A DNA stretch of 64,000 bases from NCBI RefSeq assembly GCF_030499575.1, contig NZ_JASTLC010000001.1, forward strand, positions 1,922,001-1,986,000. Direction: 5' to 3'. The DNA comes from Streptomyces sp. DG2A-72 (GTDB taxonomy: Bacteria; Actinomycetota; Actinomycetes; Streptomycetales; Streptomycetaceae). Below, in pieces: positions 16,438-25,282 of the stretch; position 1 is the stretch's first letter, and every line of letters begins with the position of its first letter. Under the pieces are notes generated by a model that saw nothing but the letters and a program-made list of their open reading frames with translations, ran no database searches and was not told where the DNA came from. The position numbers were made by a program, and so were the translations under genes.

Positions 16438-18702
16438 TCAGGTCAGCGGGGTGAGCTTTTCGGTCACAGCTTCGGTCGCGGCGGAGATTTCCACGGGCAC
16501 TCCGTTGAGGACCGCGTTGCCCGACAGCAGGTCGAGCAGACTGCCGTCGAGGAGCTGGTTGACGTTGACGCCGGGGTCGGTGGAGGCGTGGCGGAGCCGG
16601 GTGCCGGGACGGTCGTGGCCCCACCCGTGCGGCAGGCTGACCACGCCCTGCCGGACGCCGTCGGTGACCTCGGCCGGGGCGGTCACCTCTCCCCCGGCGC
16701 CCTTCAGCCGCACCGGCGCCCCGTCGCGCACGCCGAGGCGTTCGGCGTCGGCGGGGTGGATGTGCAGGGTGCAGCGGTTGGTGCCGCCGGTGAGGGCGGG
16801 CACGTTGTGCATCCAGCTGTTGTTGGAGCGCAGATGGCGGCGGCCGATCAGAACGAGTCCGTCGGGCCGCTCGTCGAGGGCACGCGTCAGCCGGGGCAGG
16901 TCGTCGGCGATCGGCCGCGGCAGCAGCTCGATCTTGCCGCTCCTGGTCTTCAGCGGCTGCGGCAGCCGCGGGCGCAGCGGTCCGAGGTCGATGCCGTGCG
17001 GATGCGCCAGGACCTTCTCCAGGGTCAGGCCGTCCGGTCGTACGCCGAACCCGTCGCCGTAGGGGCCGAGGCGCAGCATCATGTCGAGCCGCCGCTCGGG
17101 GCCGTTCTCCCCGGTGAGCTGCTCCGCCAGTTCCTGGGCGTCCCTGCCGTGCACGGGAGAGTGCGGCTCCTTGACGGCCTTGCCCAGGGTCTGCTGTACG
17201 ACCATCGCGTCCACGGCCGCGGGGTCGGCGCCGTGCATGCCGGTCGCCGCAAGCGTGAGCCGGGCGAGGATCTCGCTCTCGGACATACGGCCGGGTTCGA
17301 GCGGGACGGCCGCGCGGGTGTAGCGGACCTGGTTGCGTACGGCGAAGGCGTTGAAGGCGAAGTCGTGGTGGGCGCTCTGGGAGGGCGGGGGCGGCGGCAG
17401 GACGACGTGGGCGTGGCGGGAGGTCTCGTTGAGGTAGGGGTCGACGCTGACCATGAAGTCGAGTGAGTCGAGGGCCTTGTCGAGCCGGTCGCCGTCGGGG
17501 GCGGACAGCACCGGGTTGGCGGCGACGGCGACGAGGGCCCGGACCGGCTCGCCCTCGGGTGTCGCGGTGTCGATCTCCTCGGCGAGCGCGGACAGCGGCA
17601 ACTCGCCCTTGGCCTCGGGGTGTTTGCTGACGCGGGAGTGCCAGCGGGCGAGCTGGAAGCCGCGGCCGGGTCCGGCGGGCCGGGGCGTCTTGTCGGTGGC
17701 CGCCTGCGGGAAGAGCGCGCCGCCGGGGCGGTCGAGGTTGCCGGTGAGGATGTTGAGGACGTCGACGAGCCAGCTGGCCAGGGTGCCGTGCGAGACGGTG
17801 CAGCTGCCGATGCGGGCGTAGACGGCGGCGGTGGGGGCGGCGGCGAGTTCGCGGGCGAGGGCACGGATGACACCGGCGTCGATGTCGCAGGCGGCGGTGA
17901 CGGCTTCGGGGGTGAAGTGCCGTACGGCGTCCCGGAGTTCTTCGACGCCCTGCACATGGGGCGTCAGGTCTCCGAGGTCGACGAGGTCCTCCTCGAAGAG
18001 GACGTACGTCATCGCCGCGAGCAGCAGGGCGTCCGTGCCGGGCCGGATCGCGAGGTGTCGGTCGGCGAGTTTGGCGGTGCGGGTGCGGCGCGGGTCGATG
18101 ACGGTGAGGGTGCCGCCGCGGGCCTTGAGGGCCTTGAGCTTGCCGGGGAAGTCGGGGGCGGTGCACAGACTCCCGTTGGATTCCAGGGGGTTGGCGCCGA
18201 TGAGGAGCAGGTGGTCGGTGTGGTCCAGGTCGGGTACGGGGATCGCGAGGGCGTCGCCGTAGAGGAGCCCGCTGGAGACGTGCTTGGGCATCTGGTCGAC
18301 CGTGGAGGCGGAGAACAGGCTGCGGGTGCCGAGGCCGGCGAGCAGCACGGGCGGGTAGAGGGCGCCGGCCATGGTGTGGACGTTCGGGTTGCCGAGGACG
18401 ACGCCGACGGAATTGGCGCCGTAGCGCTCGACGACCGGCCGGATTCCGGCCGCGACCGCGTCGAACGCCTCCTGCCAGGTGGCCTCGCGCAGCTCGCCGT
18501 CCTTGCGGACGAGGGGTGTGCGCAGCCGGTCGGGGTCGCCGTCGACAGCGCCGAAGGAGGCGCCCTTCGGGCAGATGAACCCCTCGCTGAACACATCGTC
18601 GCGATCACCGCGGGCACCGGTGACACGGGTGCCCTCGATGGTGAGGGTCAGCCCGCAGGTGGCCTCACACAGGGGGCAGATTCGCAGGGCGGTGCGGGAC
18701 AC
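16438..18702 (-). CDS. Molybdopterin-dependent oxidoreductase (formate dehydrogenase/nitrate reductase fold)
   Basis: 754 residues. The N-terminal [4Fe-4S] set is CPLCEATCGL then FICPKG (residues about 9-43), followed by molybdopterin domains (QEAFDAVAAGIRPVV, LLIGANPLESNG, VIDPRRTRTAKLADRHLAIRPGTDALLL in parts) and a C-terminal dinucleotide-binding domain (LIGRRHLRSNNSWMHN; HPADAERLGVRDGAPVRL). At the place where the Mo ligand Cys/Sec usually sits I read DQMPKHVSSG with no Cys, so the ligand is unclear. The GTG at 18702 has GGGAGGA six bases upstream. Substrate unknown. A perfect TetR operator lies 49 bp upstream. Confidence 0.88.
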   Translation of the reverse strand: MSRTALRICPLCEATCGLTLTIEGTRVTGARGDRDDVFSEGFICPKGASFGAVDGDPDRLRTPLVRKDGELREATWQEAFDAVAAGIRPVVERYGANSVGVVLGNPNVHTMAGALYPPVLLAGLGTRSLFSASTVDQMPKHVSSGLLYGDALAIPVPDLDHTDHLLLIGANPLESNGSLCTAPDFPGKLKALKARGGTLTVIDPRRTRTAKLADRHLAIRPGTDALLLAAMTYVLFEEDLVDLGDLTPHVQGVEELRDAVRHFTPEAVTAACDIDAGVIRALARELAAAPTAAVYARIGSCTVSHGTLASWLVDVLNILTGNLDRPGGALFPQAATDKTPRPAGPGRGFQLARWHSRVSKHPEAKGELPLSALAEEIDTATPEGEPVRALVAVAANPVLSAPDGDRLDKALDSLDFMVSVDPYLNETSRHAHVVLPPPPPSQSAHHDFAFNAFAVRNQVRYTRAAVPLEPGRMSESEILARLTLAATGMHGADPAAVDAMVVQQTLGKAVKEPHSPVHGRDAQELAEQLTGENGPERRLDMMLRLGPYGDGFGVRPDGLTLEKVLAHPHGIDLGPLRPRLPQPLKTRSGKIELLPRPIADDLPRLTRALDERPDGLVLIGRRHLRSNNSWMHNVPALTGGTNRCTLHIHPADAERLGVRDGAPVRLKGAGGEVTAPAEVTDGVRQGVVSLPHGWGHDRPGTRLRHASTDPGVNVNQLLDGSLLDLLSGNAVLNGVPVEISAATEAVTEKLTPLT

Positions 18703-18750
18703 GGGTCCTCCCGGGGGCGGCGGCAACGGTGACGCACGAACTGCGGTCGA

Positions 18751-18768
18751 GCATACCGACCGGTATGC
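18751..18768. promoter_or_regulatory. TetR operator GCATACCGACCGGTATGC
   Basis: Perfect 8+2+8 palindrome (GCATACCG-AC-CGGTATGC) in the gap between the TetR gene and the molybdopterin oxidoreductase gene it precedes. The ACCGACCGGT core is typical of TetR-family operators. Confidence 0.75.
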
Positions 18769-18831
18769 ACAAGGGGGAGGGTCTGCCGGGGGTGAGGTCG
18801 GAAACCCGCGAGGGCCGGAGGGCCGCGGGGA

Positions 18832-19449
18832 TCAGTCCAGGACGCGCGCCAGGTACGCCCGCAGCAGCTCCCGCGCCTCCTCGATGATCTTCTCGTCACC
18901 CTCGGGGGCCACCCGGAAGGCCAGGTGGACGAGGGTGTCGGCGGTTTCCACGGCGATGAGGAAGGTGCGCCGCAGATCCTCGTCGGGGGTGCGGTCGAGA
19001 TAGCCGGAGAGCAGGTCGGTGAGGCGGTCGGCGACGCGATGGTTGGGCTCGGAGTGCCGGGTGCCGACCGGGATCTGGTTGCCGAAGTCGACGAGGGAGA
19101 AGCCGGGCGCGGTGCGCTTCATGGCGAGGTACTCGTCGAGGACGGTGTCCATCGCGACCCGCCAGCCTCCGTCGCCGGTCTCCTCGAGGCGGGCGGTGAC
19201 GCGTTCGGTGTAGCGCTCGAGGTTGCGCTGGGCCAGCGCGTCGGCCATCTGCCGCTTGTTGCCGAAGAAGCGGTAGACCGAGCCGATGGGGACGCCCGCG
19301 CGCTGGGCGACGGCACGGGTGCTCAGGTCGTCGTAGCCGACCTCGTCGAGGAGGTCGGCGCAGGCGTCGAGGATCCTGGTCAGCCGTTCGGCGCTGCGCC
19401 GCTGGATGGGCGCACGACGGAGCGATGTCGCATGGGGCACGGGTTTCAT
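18832..19449 (-). CDS. TetR-family regulator
   Basis: 205 residues. The HTH reads ILDACADLLDEVGYDDLSTRAVAQRAGVPIGSVYRFFGNKRQMADAL in segments (about 27-75), followed by a helical ligand domain. The ATG at 19449 has GGAGAGG seven bases upstream. It lies directly upstream of, and in the same direction as, the molybdopterin oxidoreductase gene, with the palindrome at 18751-18768 between them, so that operon is the obvious target. By position it corresponds to the S. coelicolor TetR SCO1712 reported to influence antibiotic production (recalled, not checked). Confidence 0.87.
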   Translation of the reverse strand: MKPVPHATSLRRAPIQRRSAERLTRILDACADLLDEVGYDDLSTRAVAQRAGVPIGSVYRFFGNKRQMADALAQRNLERYTERVTARLEETGDGGWRVAMDTVLDEYLAMKRTAPGFSLVDFGNQIPVGTRHSEPNHRVADRLTDLLSGYLDRTPDEDLRRTFLIAVETADTLVHLAFRVAPEGDEKIIEEARELLRAYLARVLD

Positions 19450-19500
19450 GATGCCTCTCCGTCTGGCCCGGGTGAACCTCGCCCCCGTTGTCGGGCACAT

Positions 19501-20046
19501 TCACCGTCCGGCGGGTGCGCTCGTGGGCGCCGTCGGCCCCGGCTGCGACGCCGTGATGTCGGCCGTGCTCTCGACGGGCTCGCCGTCCACGGCCCACACC
19601 GTGCCGTCGTCGGCGTAGAGCCGGGCGGTGACGTGGTGCGTGCCGCGCTGGACGAGGTCGGCCGAGAAGCGGTACTCGGGTGCGCGGAGCCGGGCGATGC
19701 GGCGGCCGTCGACGAAGAGATGCGCGAGACCCCGGCCGGGCACGGCCTCGGCTCTGGTGCCGGGCGGCGAGAAGCGGAAGTTGTGGACCGTCAGGCGTAC
19801 GTCCCAGCCCTGGTCGGCGTCCGGCTGCACCTCGATGCCGACCTCGGGTGCGTCCTCTTCGTCCACCTCGCGGTAGCGCCGCCCCTCGTCGTCGGTGTCG
19901 TCGAGGAGCTCGCCGACCGGTGACATCGATTCCCCGTTCTTCCGGCTCACGCCCTCGCCCGCGCCACCGGAGCCGCAGCCCGCCGCTCCGGCGAAGAGCA
20001 GGACACAGACCGCGAGCGCTGCGAGCAGTACGCGCGTCCACGACAT
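19501..20046 (-). CDS. Lipoprotein of unknown function
   Basis: 181 residues with a lipoprotein signal: hydrophobic stretch VLLAALAVCVLLFAGAAGC, the lipobox being AGAAGC with Cys at about 24. The mature part starts with a Gly/Ser-rich linker and an acidic segment (DDTDDEGRRYREVDEEDAPEVG, about 46-67, in pieces). It ends in a beta-rich domain (VRLTVHNFRFSPPG, GLAHLFVDGRRIARL, YADDGTVWAVDGEPV) resembling copper- or cupredoxin-associated lipoproteins, though no metal motif is seen. ATG 20046 is preferred over 20064. It is divergent from hmgA. Confidence 0.78.
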   Translation of the reverse strand: MSWTRVLLAALAVCVLLFAGAAGCGSGGAGEGVSRKNGESMSPVGELLDDTDDEGRRYREVDEEDAPEVGIEVQPDADQGWDVRLTVHNFRFSPPGTRAEAVPGRGLAHLFVDGRRIARLRAPEYRFSADLVQRGTHHVTARLYADDGTVWAVDGEPVESTADITASQPGPTAPTSAPAGR

Positions 20047-20155
20047 GCCGGGAGCGTAGAACATCGGTCCGACACCCCGAATCCCCCTGGAGTCTGGTTC
20101 TCGGCGTACACCGTGAGGAGGTCATGCAGTCCCTCTTGCGCCCGCGAAACCGCAA

Positions 20156-20175
20156 TCCTACGGTGGAGCATAGGA
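20156..20175. promoter_or_regulatory. Inverted repeat TCCTA-N10-TAGGA in the hmgA promoter region
   Basis: Perfect 5-bp arms 26-45 bases upstream of the hmgA ATG. It is a candidate site for the GntR/HutC regulator encoded downstream; the arms are short, so it is weak evidence. Confidence 0.3.
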
Positions 20176-20200
20176 ATAAGATCGCAAGGGAGCACTGATC

Positions 20201-21517
20201 ATGAGCGGGGACGCACGGAAGACCGCCGAGGGGCTGGCCTACCTCTCCGGTTTCGGCAATGAGCACAGCTCCGAGGCCGTCCCGGGCGCCCTGCCCGAGG
20301 GCCGCAACTCGCCCCAGCGAGCCCCGCTCGGGCTGTACGCGGAACAGCTCAGCGGTACGGCGTTCACCGAGCCCCGCGCCCACAACCGCCGCTCCTGGCT
20401 GTACCGGATCCGCCCCTCGGCCGCGCATGCCGCGTTCACGCGCACGGAGAACGGCTCGATCCGTACGGCGCCCTTCACGGAGTCGGTACCGGACCCGAAC
20501 CGGCTGCGCTGGAACCCCCTGCCCGAGCCGCCGGCCGGCACGGACTTCCTGCGGGGCCTGTGGACCCTGGGCGGCAACGGCGACGCCACCCAGCGCACCG
20601 GCATCGCCGTGCACCTCTATCACGCCAACTCCTCCATGGACCGCGTCTTCAGCGACGCCGACGGAGAGCTGCTGATCGTGCCAGAGCACGGCGGGCTGCT
20701 GCTGCGCACGGAGTTCGGGCTGCTGCATGTGGAGCCGGGACATGTGGCGCTGGTTCCTCGTGGGGTGCGCTTCCGTGTGGAGCTGCTGGATGCTTCCGCC
20801 CGGGGTTATGTGTGCGAGAACTACGGGGCACCGTTCCAGCTGCCCGACCTCGGCCCGATCGGCGCCAACGGGCTCGCCAACGCCCGGGATTTCCGGGCGC
20901 CCGTGGCCGCGTACGAGGATGTCGAGGGTCCGGTCGAGGTGGTGAACAAGTTCTGCGGGAACCTGTGGACGGCCACCTATGACCACTCCCCCCTCGATGT
21001 GGTCGCCTGGCACGGCAACCATGTGCCGTACGCCTATGATCTGCGCCGCTTCAATGTGCTCGGCACCATCAGCTACGACCACCCGGACCCGTCGATCTTC
21101 ACGGTGCTGACATCGCCGAGCGACACCCCGGGGCTCGCGGGCGTGGACTTCGTCGTGTTCGCGCCGCGCTGGCTGGTGGGCGAGGACACGTTCCGGCCGC
21201 CGTACTTCCACCGGAACGTGATGAGCGAGTACATGGGGCTCATCGAGGGGGCGTACGACGCGAAGGCGGAGGGCTTTGTGCCCGGCGGCGGGTCGCTGCA
21301 CAACATGATGTCGGCGCACGGCCCGGACCGTGAGACCTTCGACCGCGCGAGCGCCGCCGAGCTGCGGCCGCACAAGGTCGACGACGGGCTGGCGTTCATG
21401 TTCGAGACCCGCTGGCCGGTGACGCTCACTGCGCAGGCGGCCGGGGCGGAGCATCTGCAGCGCGGGTACGACGACGTGTGGCGGGGCCTCGAACGCCACT
21501 TCCGCCCCTTGCACTGA
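20201..21517 (+). CDS. hmgA: Homogentisate 1,2-dioxygenase
   Basis: 438 residues, full length. The Fe(II) enzyme opens the ring of homogentisate to maleylacetoacetate in tyrosine/phenylalanine breakdown. The diagnostic N-terminus [21 protein letters not shown] and [21 protein letters not shown] is clear, as are the cupin core ([16 protein letters not shown]) and the metal-ligand region [18 protein letters not shown] with its His and Glu plus the later [16 protein letters not shown] at 20201 follows AAGGGAGCACTGATC. A GntR-type regulator follows 27 bp downstream; the other pathway enzymes are not in the window. Confidence 0.97.
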   Translation: MSGDARKTAEGLAYLSGFGNEHSSEAVPGALPEGRNSPQRAPLGLYAEQLSGTAFTEPRAHNRRSWLYRIRPSAAHAAFTRTENGSIRTAPFTESVPDPNRLRWNPLPEPPAGTDFLRGLWTLGGNGDATQRTGIAVHLYHANSSMDRVFSDADGELLIVPEHGGLLLRTEFGLLHVEPGHVALVPRGVRFRVELLDASARGYVCENYGAPFQLPDLGPIGANGLANARDFRAPVAAYEDVEGPVEVVNKFCGNLWTATYDHSPLDVVAWHGNHVPYAYDLRRFNVLGTISYDHPDPSIFTVLTSPSDTPGLAGVDFVVFAPRWLVGEDTFRPPYFHRNVMSEYMGLIEGAYDAKAEGFVPGGGSLHNMMSAHGPDRETFDRASAAELRPHKVDDGLAFMFETRWPVTLTAQAAGAEHLQRGYDDVWRGLERHFRPLH

Positions 21518-21544
21518 GGATCCCCTGCCGGTACGGATGGCTCA

Positions 21545-22291
21545 ATGACCTCCTTCGCCCCGGACTCGATCGTCCTGAACCGCAAGCTGCCGCTCTGGTA
21601 TCAGGTGTCGCAGTCGCTGCGCGCGTCGATACTCGGCCGCTCGCCCCAGGACCCGCTGCGGCTGCCGACCGAGGAGCAGCTGGCGGGGCACTACGGCGTG
21701 AGCGTGCTGACCATGCGGCAGGCGCTGAAGGAGCTGGAGGACGAGGGGCTGATCACCCGCCATCGCCGTCGCGGCACGTTCATCGAGCCGGATGCCAAAA
21801 GGGGCGCCCCCGTGCGGCTGCTCGGCTCCGTGGACGCGATCGTGGCCCAGCAGTCCGGCATGACGACCGAGCTCCTCGACCACGGCAAGGCGCCGGCACC
21901 CGCCGAACTCGCCGTGTACTTCCCGGAGATGGACGAGGTGGCGACGTACCACCGCCTGCGCAGCGACGAGAAGACGGGCGAGCCGACCAACCACGCCCGC
22001 AACTACGTGCGCCCCGAACTGGCCACGCGCATCGATCCCGCCGATCTGCTGCGCTGGCCGATGACCAAGGTGCTGCGGGACGTCGTCGGGGCGGACATCA
22101 GCCGCATCACGGACACCGTGCAGGCCAGGCTCGCCGACCCGGAGACGGCCCGGCTGCTCCAGGTCCCGCTGCTCAGCCCGATCCTGCACTACACGGGCGT
22201 GACCTACGACGTGGACGGCCGGGTCCTGGACGCGGCAGTGATCCACTACCGAGGGGACCGCTTCTCGTTCACGGTGACCCTCGATGCGTAG
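21545..22291 (+). CDS. GntR/HutC-family regulator
   Basis: 248 residues: N-terminal GntR winged helix (PLWYQVSQSLRASI, RLPTEEQLAGHYGVSVLTMRQAL, EDEGLITRHRRRGTFIEP; about 15-82) and a C-terminal UTRA ligand domain (about 95-240), the HutC subfamily. It lies 27 bp after hmgA on the same strand and probably shares its transcript, so control of homogentisate catabolism is the simplest guess; the ligand is unknown. Confidence 0.87.
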   Translation: MTSFAPDSIVLNRKLPLWYQVSQSLRASILGRSPQDPLRLPTEEQLAGHYGVSVLTMRQALKELEDEGLITRHRRRGTFIEPDAKRGAPVRLLGSVDAIVAQQSGMTTELLDHGKAPAPAELAVYFPEMDEVATYHRLRSDEKTGEPTNHARNYVRPELATRIDPADLLRWPMTKVLRDVVGADISRITDTVQARLADPETARLLQVPLLSPILHYTGVTYDVDGRVLDAAVIHYRGDRFSFTVTLDA

Positions 22292-22331
22292 CGCTCCGCT
22301 GGAGGGGCGGTTCTTTGTCTGCGGGTCCGGT

Positions 22332-22397
22332 GGGGGCTGGTCGCGCCCACGCGGCGGAGCCGCAAATCGATACAGCCCTGCGCCCCTGCGGGGCGCT
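22332..22397 (+). repeat. Dispersed intergenic repeat, copy 3, with insertion
   Basis: GGGGGCTGGTCGCGC is followed by about 26 extra bases (containing GCGGCGGAGCCGC) before the conserved tail CTGCGCCCCTGCGGGGCGCT. It shows that the 5' and 3' parts of the element can be separated. Position: just upstream of the type ISP-like gene. Confidence 0.75.
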
Positions 22398-22403
22398 TGT
22401 ACC

Positions 22404-23561
22404 ATGCCCAGCGTGACGCACGACGACGCTCCGCTGCTGGCGGATCTCATGCCGTGGTCCGTCGCATCGCCGCGGATCGGGCGGGGGTGGCCGACGGGTC
22501 CCGATGCGGCGTCCCTGAAAGCTCGGTGGGATGCGTTGGTGAAGGCCGAGGGGCCGGATCGGGAGGCGTTGTTCGAGCCGACCCGGTCGCGGACGCTGCA
22601 CTCGGCGGTCGGGCAGTTGCCGGGGCAGTCCAGTGGTACGGAGAAGCTGGCCCGGGCCGCCGGGCCCTGCCCGGAACCCGTGCGAGTGCTGCGCGCGCCC
22701 TTCGATGAGCAGTGGCTGATCCCCGATCACCGGCTGATCGACGTGGCCCGGCCGGAGTTGTGGCGGGTGGTGGACGAGCGGCAGGTGTTCGTCGCTGAGA
22801 CGGCGTGCGGCGGGGGCGGGCCGGTTCTCCTGGCGACTTCGCTGTTGCCGCTGCTGCGGCCCGGCCGTGTCCGGCCGCTGTATCGCCGTCCGGGCGGGGT
22901 GGAACCGAACCTGGCGCCGGGCCTGTTGGAGTTCCTGGGTGAGCGTCTGGGCGAGGTGCCTGAGCCGGCGGACGTGCTGGCCTGGATCATGGCGGCGGTC
23001 CGTGTCGACCTCGCCGTGCCCCTGACCGGGGACCCCGAACTCTGGGCGTTGGGCGTGGAGTCGGGCCGTCGGGCGCTCCGGCTGATGTGCCGCGACGGCG
23101 AGCGCCCGAAGCTCCCCGGCGGTCGCCGACCGTATGTCCGCGCCCCGCTTCCCGCCCGGCCGCACACCCTTCTCTACGACCGTGAGGAGGAGGCCCTGCA
23201 GATCGACGAGGGCCGTATCTCCCCGGTGCCGCCCGAGGCCTGGGACTTCGAGGTGAGCGGGGTCCGGGTGCTGGAGGAATGGTTCACGGCACGGACGGCA
23301 CCCGCCGAACCACCGGGCACCCTCGAGGCGATCCGCCCGGCCACCTGGCCCCAGACCTGGACCTCGGAGCTGCTCGAGCTGATCACCGTACTGGCCCTGC
23401 TCTCCGAAGTCCCGCCCCTCCCCGACCCGTTGACGTCCCCGGTGACCACGGCCGACCTGCACAAGGCGGGCGTACTCCCACCGCCGGCCCCGTCCCGCCG
23501 CCCGGCGTCCGTACTGGACGCACACGAGGAGGGACCGGAGGGCCAGCTCACGCTGATCTAA
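22404..23561 (+). CDS. Orphan type ISP restriction-modification specificity-like protein
   Basis: 385 residues. The C-terminal part carries the signature of the type ISP (LlaBIII/LlaGI-like) target-recognition region: TLLYDREEEALQIDEGRISPV then PEAWDFEVSGVRVLEEWFTAR, and the helical tail TWTSELLELITVLALLSEV. The helicase, nuclease and methyltransferase modules of true type ISP enzymes are absent in the protein and in its neighbours. Streptomycete annotations often label such proteins type ISP restriction/modification enzyme (recalled). The role is therefore open. The ATG at 22404 follows copy 3 of the dispersed repeat. It converges on and slightly overlaps the TetR gene. Confidence 0.7.
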   Translation: MPSVTHDDAPLLADLMPWSVASPRIGRGWPTGPDAASLKARWDALVKAEGPDREALFEPTRSRTLHSAVGQLPGQSSGTEKLARAAGPCPEPVRVLRAPFDEQWLIPDHRLIDVARPELWRVVDERQVFVAETACGGGGPVLLATSLLPLLRPGRVRPLYRRPGGVEPNLAPGLLEFLGERLGEVPEPADVLAWIMAAVRVDLAVPLTGDPELWALGVESGRRALRLMCRDGERPKLPGGRRPYVRAPLPARPHTLLYDREEEALQIDEGRISPVPPEAWDFEVSGVRVLEEWFTARTAPAEPPGTLEAIRPATWPQTWTSELLELITVLALLSEVPPLPDPLTSPVTTADLHKAGVLPPPAPSRRPASVLDAHEEGPEGQLTLI

Positions 23562-24274
23562 CGCAGATCCGGGTCGAAGGCGTCCAGTACCCGTCCCAGC
23601 GCCCGCTCGAACACCGCCTCCAGGTCGATCGGTCCGCTCTGCTCCATGAAGGCCGCGGCCAGTCGCGGATACGCGCCGGTGGCCACCTGGCTGCCGAGGT
23701 AGGCGATACGGACCGCGTTCTCCTCCTCCTCGGACCAGGGCATGGAACGGGTGCGCTCGGCGGTGGCGATCTCGTTCGCGGTGTACGTGGTCACCACGCC
23801 GTTGAGCAGCGCGACCAGCTCCATCTTGGTGCTGTACGGGAGGCCGAGCGGTTCGAGGCAGTCCAGGCAGTGCTCCAGATAGCGCAGGGTGTTGGGGCTG
23901 AAGCCGTACACGCCCGACATCAGCCGCGGCACCCAGGTGTGGCGGTGCATGATGGCGCGCGTCTCGCGCGCGTTGCGGAGCATGTCGGCGCGCCAGTCGC
24001 CCGAGGGCTCCCGGATGTCGTGCTCGGCACCGATGGCATCGATCATCAGCTCGTACAGGTCCTCCTTGCGGGGGACGTAGTTGTAGAGCGACATCGTGCC
24101 GCAGCCCAGCTCACCGGCCACCCGCCGCATCGAGACCGCGTCCAGGCCCTCCGCATCGGCGATCCGCACCGCCGCCGCCGCGATGTCGGCGCGTGTGTAC
24201 GCGGGTTTCGGCCCCCGGCCCGTCCGCTCGGGACGTGCCCAGATCACTTCGGGTTCGGCCGCTCGGCCCGCCAT
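23558..24274 (-). CDS. TetR-family repressor of the adjacent ABC exporter
   Basis: 238 residues. The HTH reads IADAEGLDAVSMRRVAGELGCGTMSLYNYVPRKEDLYELM (about 38-76, in pieces), and the large C-terminal domain is of the TetR_C_1 type seen in tetracycline- and drug-responsive repressors. It is divergent from a DrrAB-type ABC pair. Two operators (24303-24319 and 24346-24362) lie at the transporter start, so control of an exporter is the evident role. Its stop codon overlaps that of the convergent gene. Confidence 0.88.
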   Translation of the reverse strand: MAGRAAEPEVIWARPERTGRGPKPAYTRADIAAAAVRIADAEGLDAVSMRRVAGELGCGTMSLYNYVPRKEDLYELMIDAIGAEHDIREPSGDWRADMLRNARETRAIMHRHTWVPRLMSGVYGFSPNTLRYLEHCLDCLEPLGLPYSTKMELVALLNGVVTTYTANEIATAERTRSMPWSEEEENAVRIAYLGSQVATGAYPRLAAAFMEQSGPIDLEAVFERALGRVLDAFDPDLR

Positions 24275-24302
24275 CGATCATCACCTCGGCCACCATCCTA
24301 GT

Positions 24303-24319
24303 TACGTACAGCGTACGTA
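24303..24319. promoter_or_regulatory. TetR operator 1, TACGTACAGCGTACGTA
   Basis: Perfect 7+3+7 palindrome between the divergent TetR and ABC transporter genes, about 29 bp from the TetR start and 19 bp before the ATPase start. Confidence 0.8.
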
Positions 24320-24337
24320 GTGCGCTATGGTCGACCC

Positions 24338-25282
24338 ATGACTTCTACGTACGCTGTACTTAGTGAGGGTCTGGAGAAGCGGTTCGGGACGGTTCACGCC
24401 CTGCGCGGACTGGACCTGGCCGTCGCGCAGGGCACGGTCTGCGGGGTCCTCGGGCCCAACGGGGCGGGCAAGACCACCGCCGTCCGGCTGCTCACCACGC
24501 TGCTGCGGCCCGACACGGGATCGGCCCGGGTCGCGGGGCACGACCTCGTACGGGAGGCGGCGGCCGTACGCCGCCGGATAGGCGTCACCGGGCAGTACGC
24601 GTCAGTCGACGGGGACCTCACCGGGCGGCAGAACCTGCGGCTGTTCGCGCGGCTGCACCGGGTGCGGGGGCCCGCCGAGCGGGCGGGCGAGCTGCTGGAC
24701 CGCTTCGGGCTGACCGAGGCCGCCGACCGGCCCGCGTCCACCTACTCGGGCGGGATGCGGCGCCGCCTGGACCTGGCGGCGAGCCTGATCCGCCGCCCCG
24801 ACGTGCTCTTCCTCGACGAGCCCACCACCGGCCTCGACCCGGCCACCCGCAATCAGATCTGGGATGCGGTCCGCGACCTCAAGGCGGACGGCACGACCGT
24901 GCTGCTCACCACGCAGTACCTGGACGAGGCCGATCAACTCGCCGACGACATCGCCCTGGTGGACCGCGGACGGGTCGCCCACACCGGCTCCCCGGCCCAG
25001 CTCAAGGCGCTCATCGGCTCGTACGCCGAGGTCGTCGTCGCCCACGCCGACGCCCTGACCGAGGCCGCCGCCGTCCTGCACCAACTCACCGGCGGCGAGC
25101 CCTCGTTCGACCGTGAACGCAACGCGGTCGGCGCGGTCACCGCCGACCAGACCCTCACCGTCCCCCGTCTCGTCCGTGAACTCGACGCCGCGGGCGTGCC
25201 GTTGCTCGACGCGAGCCTGCGACCGCCCAGCCTCGACGACGTCTTCCTCCGACTGACCGCCCGAAAGGAACTGGTGGCATGA
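24338..25282 (+). CDS. DrrA-type ABC exporter ATPase
   Basis: 314 residues. Daunorubicin-resistance-type ATPase: Walker A GPNGAGKTT, signature YSGGMRRRLDLAASLI, Walker B VLFLDEPTTGLDP, H-loop LTTQYLDEADQL, and the C-terminal DrrA extension (VVVAHADALTEAAAVL ... LDDVFLRLT). It powers the permease encoded immediately downstream (ATGA overlap). The ATG at 24338 is the only good start; the second TetR operator then covers codons 3-9, giving an unusual intragenic control site. Confidence 0.93.
   Translation: MTSTYAVLSEGLEKRFGTVHALRGLDLAVAQGTVCGVLGPNGAGKTTAVRLLTTLLRPDTGSARVAGHDLVREAAAVRRRIGVTGQYASVDGDLTGRQNLRLFARLHRVRGPAERAGELLDRFGLTEAADRPASTYSGGMRRRLDLAASLIRRPDVLFLDEPTTGLDPATRNQIWDAVRDLKADGTTVLLTTQYLDEADQLADDIALVDRGRVAHTGSPAQLKALIGSYAEVVVAHADALTEAAAVLHQLTGGEPSFDRERNAVGAVTADQTLTVPRLVRELDAAGVPLLDASLRPPSLDDVFLRLTARKELVA
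24346..24362. promoter_or_regulatory. TetR operator 2 inside the first codons of the ATPase gene
   Basis: TACGTACGCTGTACTTA, one mismatch from a perfect 7+3+7 palindrome and the same arms as operator 1. Centres are 43 bp apart, about four helical turns. Confidence 0.7.
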
